From contig DATNNN010000185.1 of NCBI GenBank assembly GCA_035601815.1, positions 1-6,450 of the forward strand: 6,450 bases of DNA. The letters run 5' to 3'. Below are positions 6,066-6,450 of this stretch, one piece after another (the first letter of the stretch is position 1; each line of letters begins with the position of its first letter). The translations under genes and the position numbers were made by a program. The DNA is from DATNNN01 sp035601815 (GTDB lineage Bacteria; Pseudomonadota; Alphaproteobacteria; Rhizobiales; Xanthobacteraceae). Under the pieces are notes generated by a model that had not been told where the DNA came from, made no database searches, and worked only from the letters and a program-made list of their open reading frames with translations.

Positions 6066-6255
6066 AAGTCGAATGCGCCATGCCAGGAAGGAGCCTTGGT
6101 GCCGCGGGTTCCTGTATCCGCGCACCGCTCGCACCGTGACGCTAGCACCCAATTCCGCGCCCCCGCATGGCTTGAACTGCGTATGCAGCGGCATGACTTT
6201 ACTGCACTGGATAAGAATTGGTTATGGACGTCGAAGAATTCCCTGCCAGTCGCGG
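6066..6255. other. About 190 bp with no convincing gene
   Basis: No recognisable protein, tRNA or rRNA lies here. The stretch from about 6170 to 6245 is visibly less GC-rich than the rest of the window. At 6083-6099 an imperfect hairpin presents AAGGAG (plus) or CUCCUU (minus) in its loop. The segment separates the leftward terminator from the DoxX remnant and may include the scar of the deletion that removed the front of that gene. Confidence 0.5.
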
Positions 6256-6399
6256 CGGGACTTCTGGAGCATGGAAGGGGCCGCGCGCCAGATGAACCAG
6301 ATCCATGCTCTGAAGAATCTCGCCATCATGGCGGGACTGCTGCTGCTGATCGCGAAAGGCGCCGGACGCTACTCGGTCGACGAGCGCAGCAGCGACTGA
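6256..6399 (+). pseudogene. C-terminal remnant of a DoxX-family membrane protein
   Basis: About 47 codons ending in TGA 6397-6399 give a sequence running from RDFWSMEG through HALKNLAIMAGLLLL to GAGRYSVDERSSD. This looks like the last membrane helix and tail of DoxX-family proteins, whose ends typically read FW-x-gap-LKNLA-x-x-GGLLLL-x-x-GAGR-x-S-x-D. Full DoxX proteins are about 130-150 residues with four membrane helices; the earlier helices are absent here. Upstream in the same frame the sequence turns into polar, Arg- and Cys-containing residues unlike DoxX, with the break near 6250. I see no good ribosome-binding site before the internal ATG at 6271, which would give only 42 residues. 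The simplest reading is a 5'-deleted gene. A functional single-helix mini-protein is possible but less likely. The family call is from memory of the motif, not from a search. Confidence 0.55.
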
Positions 6400-6414
6400 A
6401 TCGGCCGCGCTGCC

Positions 6415-6437
6415 GTTTCCCTCAGGCGAGAGGAAAC
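6415..6437. repeat. Imperfect inverted repeat downstream of the DoxX remnant
   Basis: GTTTCC-CTC pairs with GAG-GGAAAC across an AGGC loop, with one bulged A at 6431. It begins 15 bp after the remnant's stop. It has no T-tract on either side, so termination is not clear; it may be a 3' hairpin or chance. Confidence 0.3.
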
Positions 6438-6450
6438 TCCAGGGTGCACT

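Noticed and set aside
6100..6125. GGTTC...TCC resembling a tRNA T-arm
   Set aside because: No acceptor, D or anticodon arms can be built around it on either strand.
6224..6295. A 23-codon ORF beginning MDVEEF
   Set aside because: It is very short, has no ribosome-binding site, and ends inside the DoxX remnant.

Overview
The window looks like chromosomal DNA from a high-GC alphaproteobacterium, probably of the Hyphomicrobiales (Rhizobiales) type. The aspartyl-tRNA synthetase has the alphaproteobacterial opening (MHRYRSHTCG) and the determinants of a non-discriminating enzyme. The c-di-GMP phosphodiesterase and the small glycine-zipper protein also fit that group, as does a TTAA-N7-TTAA box matching the CtrA consensus. 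The genus cannot be fixed from sequence alone, and no phage, transposase, CRISPR, rRNA or tRNA signal was seen.

Layout, left to right. Positions 1-1605 (minus) hold nearly all of a thiamine-pyrophosphate (TPP) enzyme of the acetolactate synthase/benzoylformate decarboxylase superfamily, whose last few codons lie off the left edge. It diverges across 93 bp from aspS (1699-3510, plus). An 84-bp gap then carries the CtrA-like box, followed by a membrane CSS-EAL phosphodiesterase starting at a GTG (3595-5202, plus). After a 182-bp gap come two small exported proteins: an 80-aa protein (5385-5627) and a 106-aa glycine-zipper protein (5706-6026). Each has a strong ribosome-binding site with an inverted repeat just upstream. 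The right end (6027-6450) has an intrinsic terminator pointing leftward (6038-6065), about 190 bp without a convincing gene, and the C-terminal third of a DoxX-family membrane protein (6256-6399) without its N-terminal part.

How the genes relate. No tight operon is visible; most genes have their own leader or promoter-like sequence. aspS is housekeeping. The phosphodiesterase is probably a redox- or envelope-responsive c-di-GMP degrader and may be under CtrA cell-cycle or motility control. The two small exported proteins share a C-terminal Cys-bounded motif and may be distant relatives. The observations most worth following are the CtrA-like box, that shared motif, the minus-strand terminator with an anti-Shine-Dalgarno hairpin upstream (a possible small RNA), and the truncated DoxX gene. 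No clearly new multi-gene system was found.
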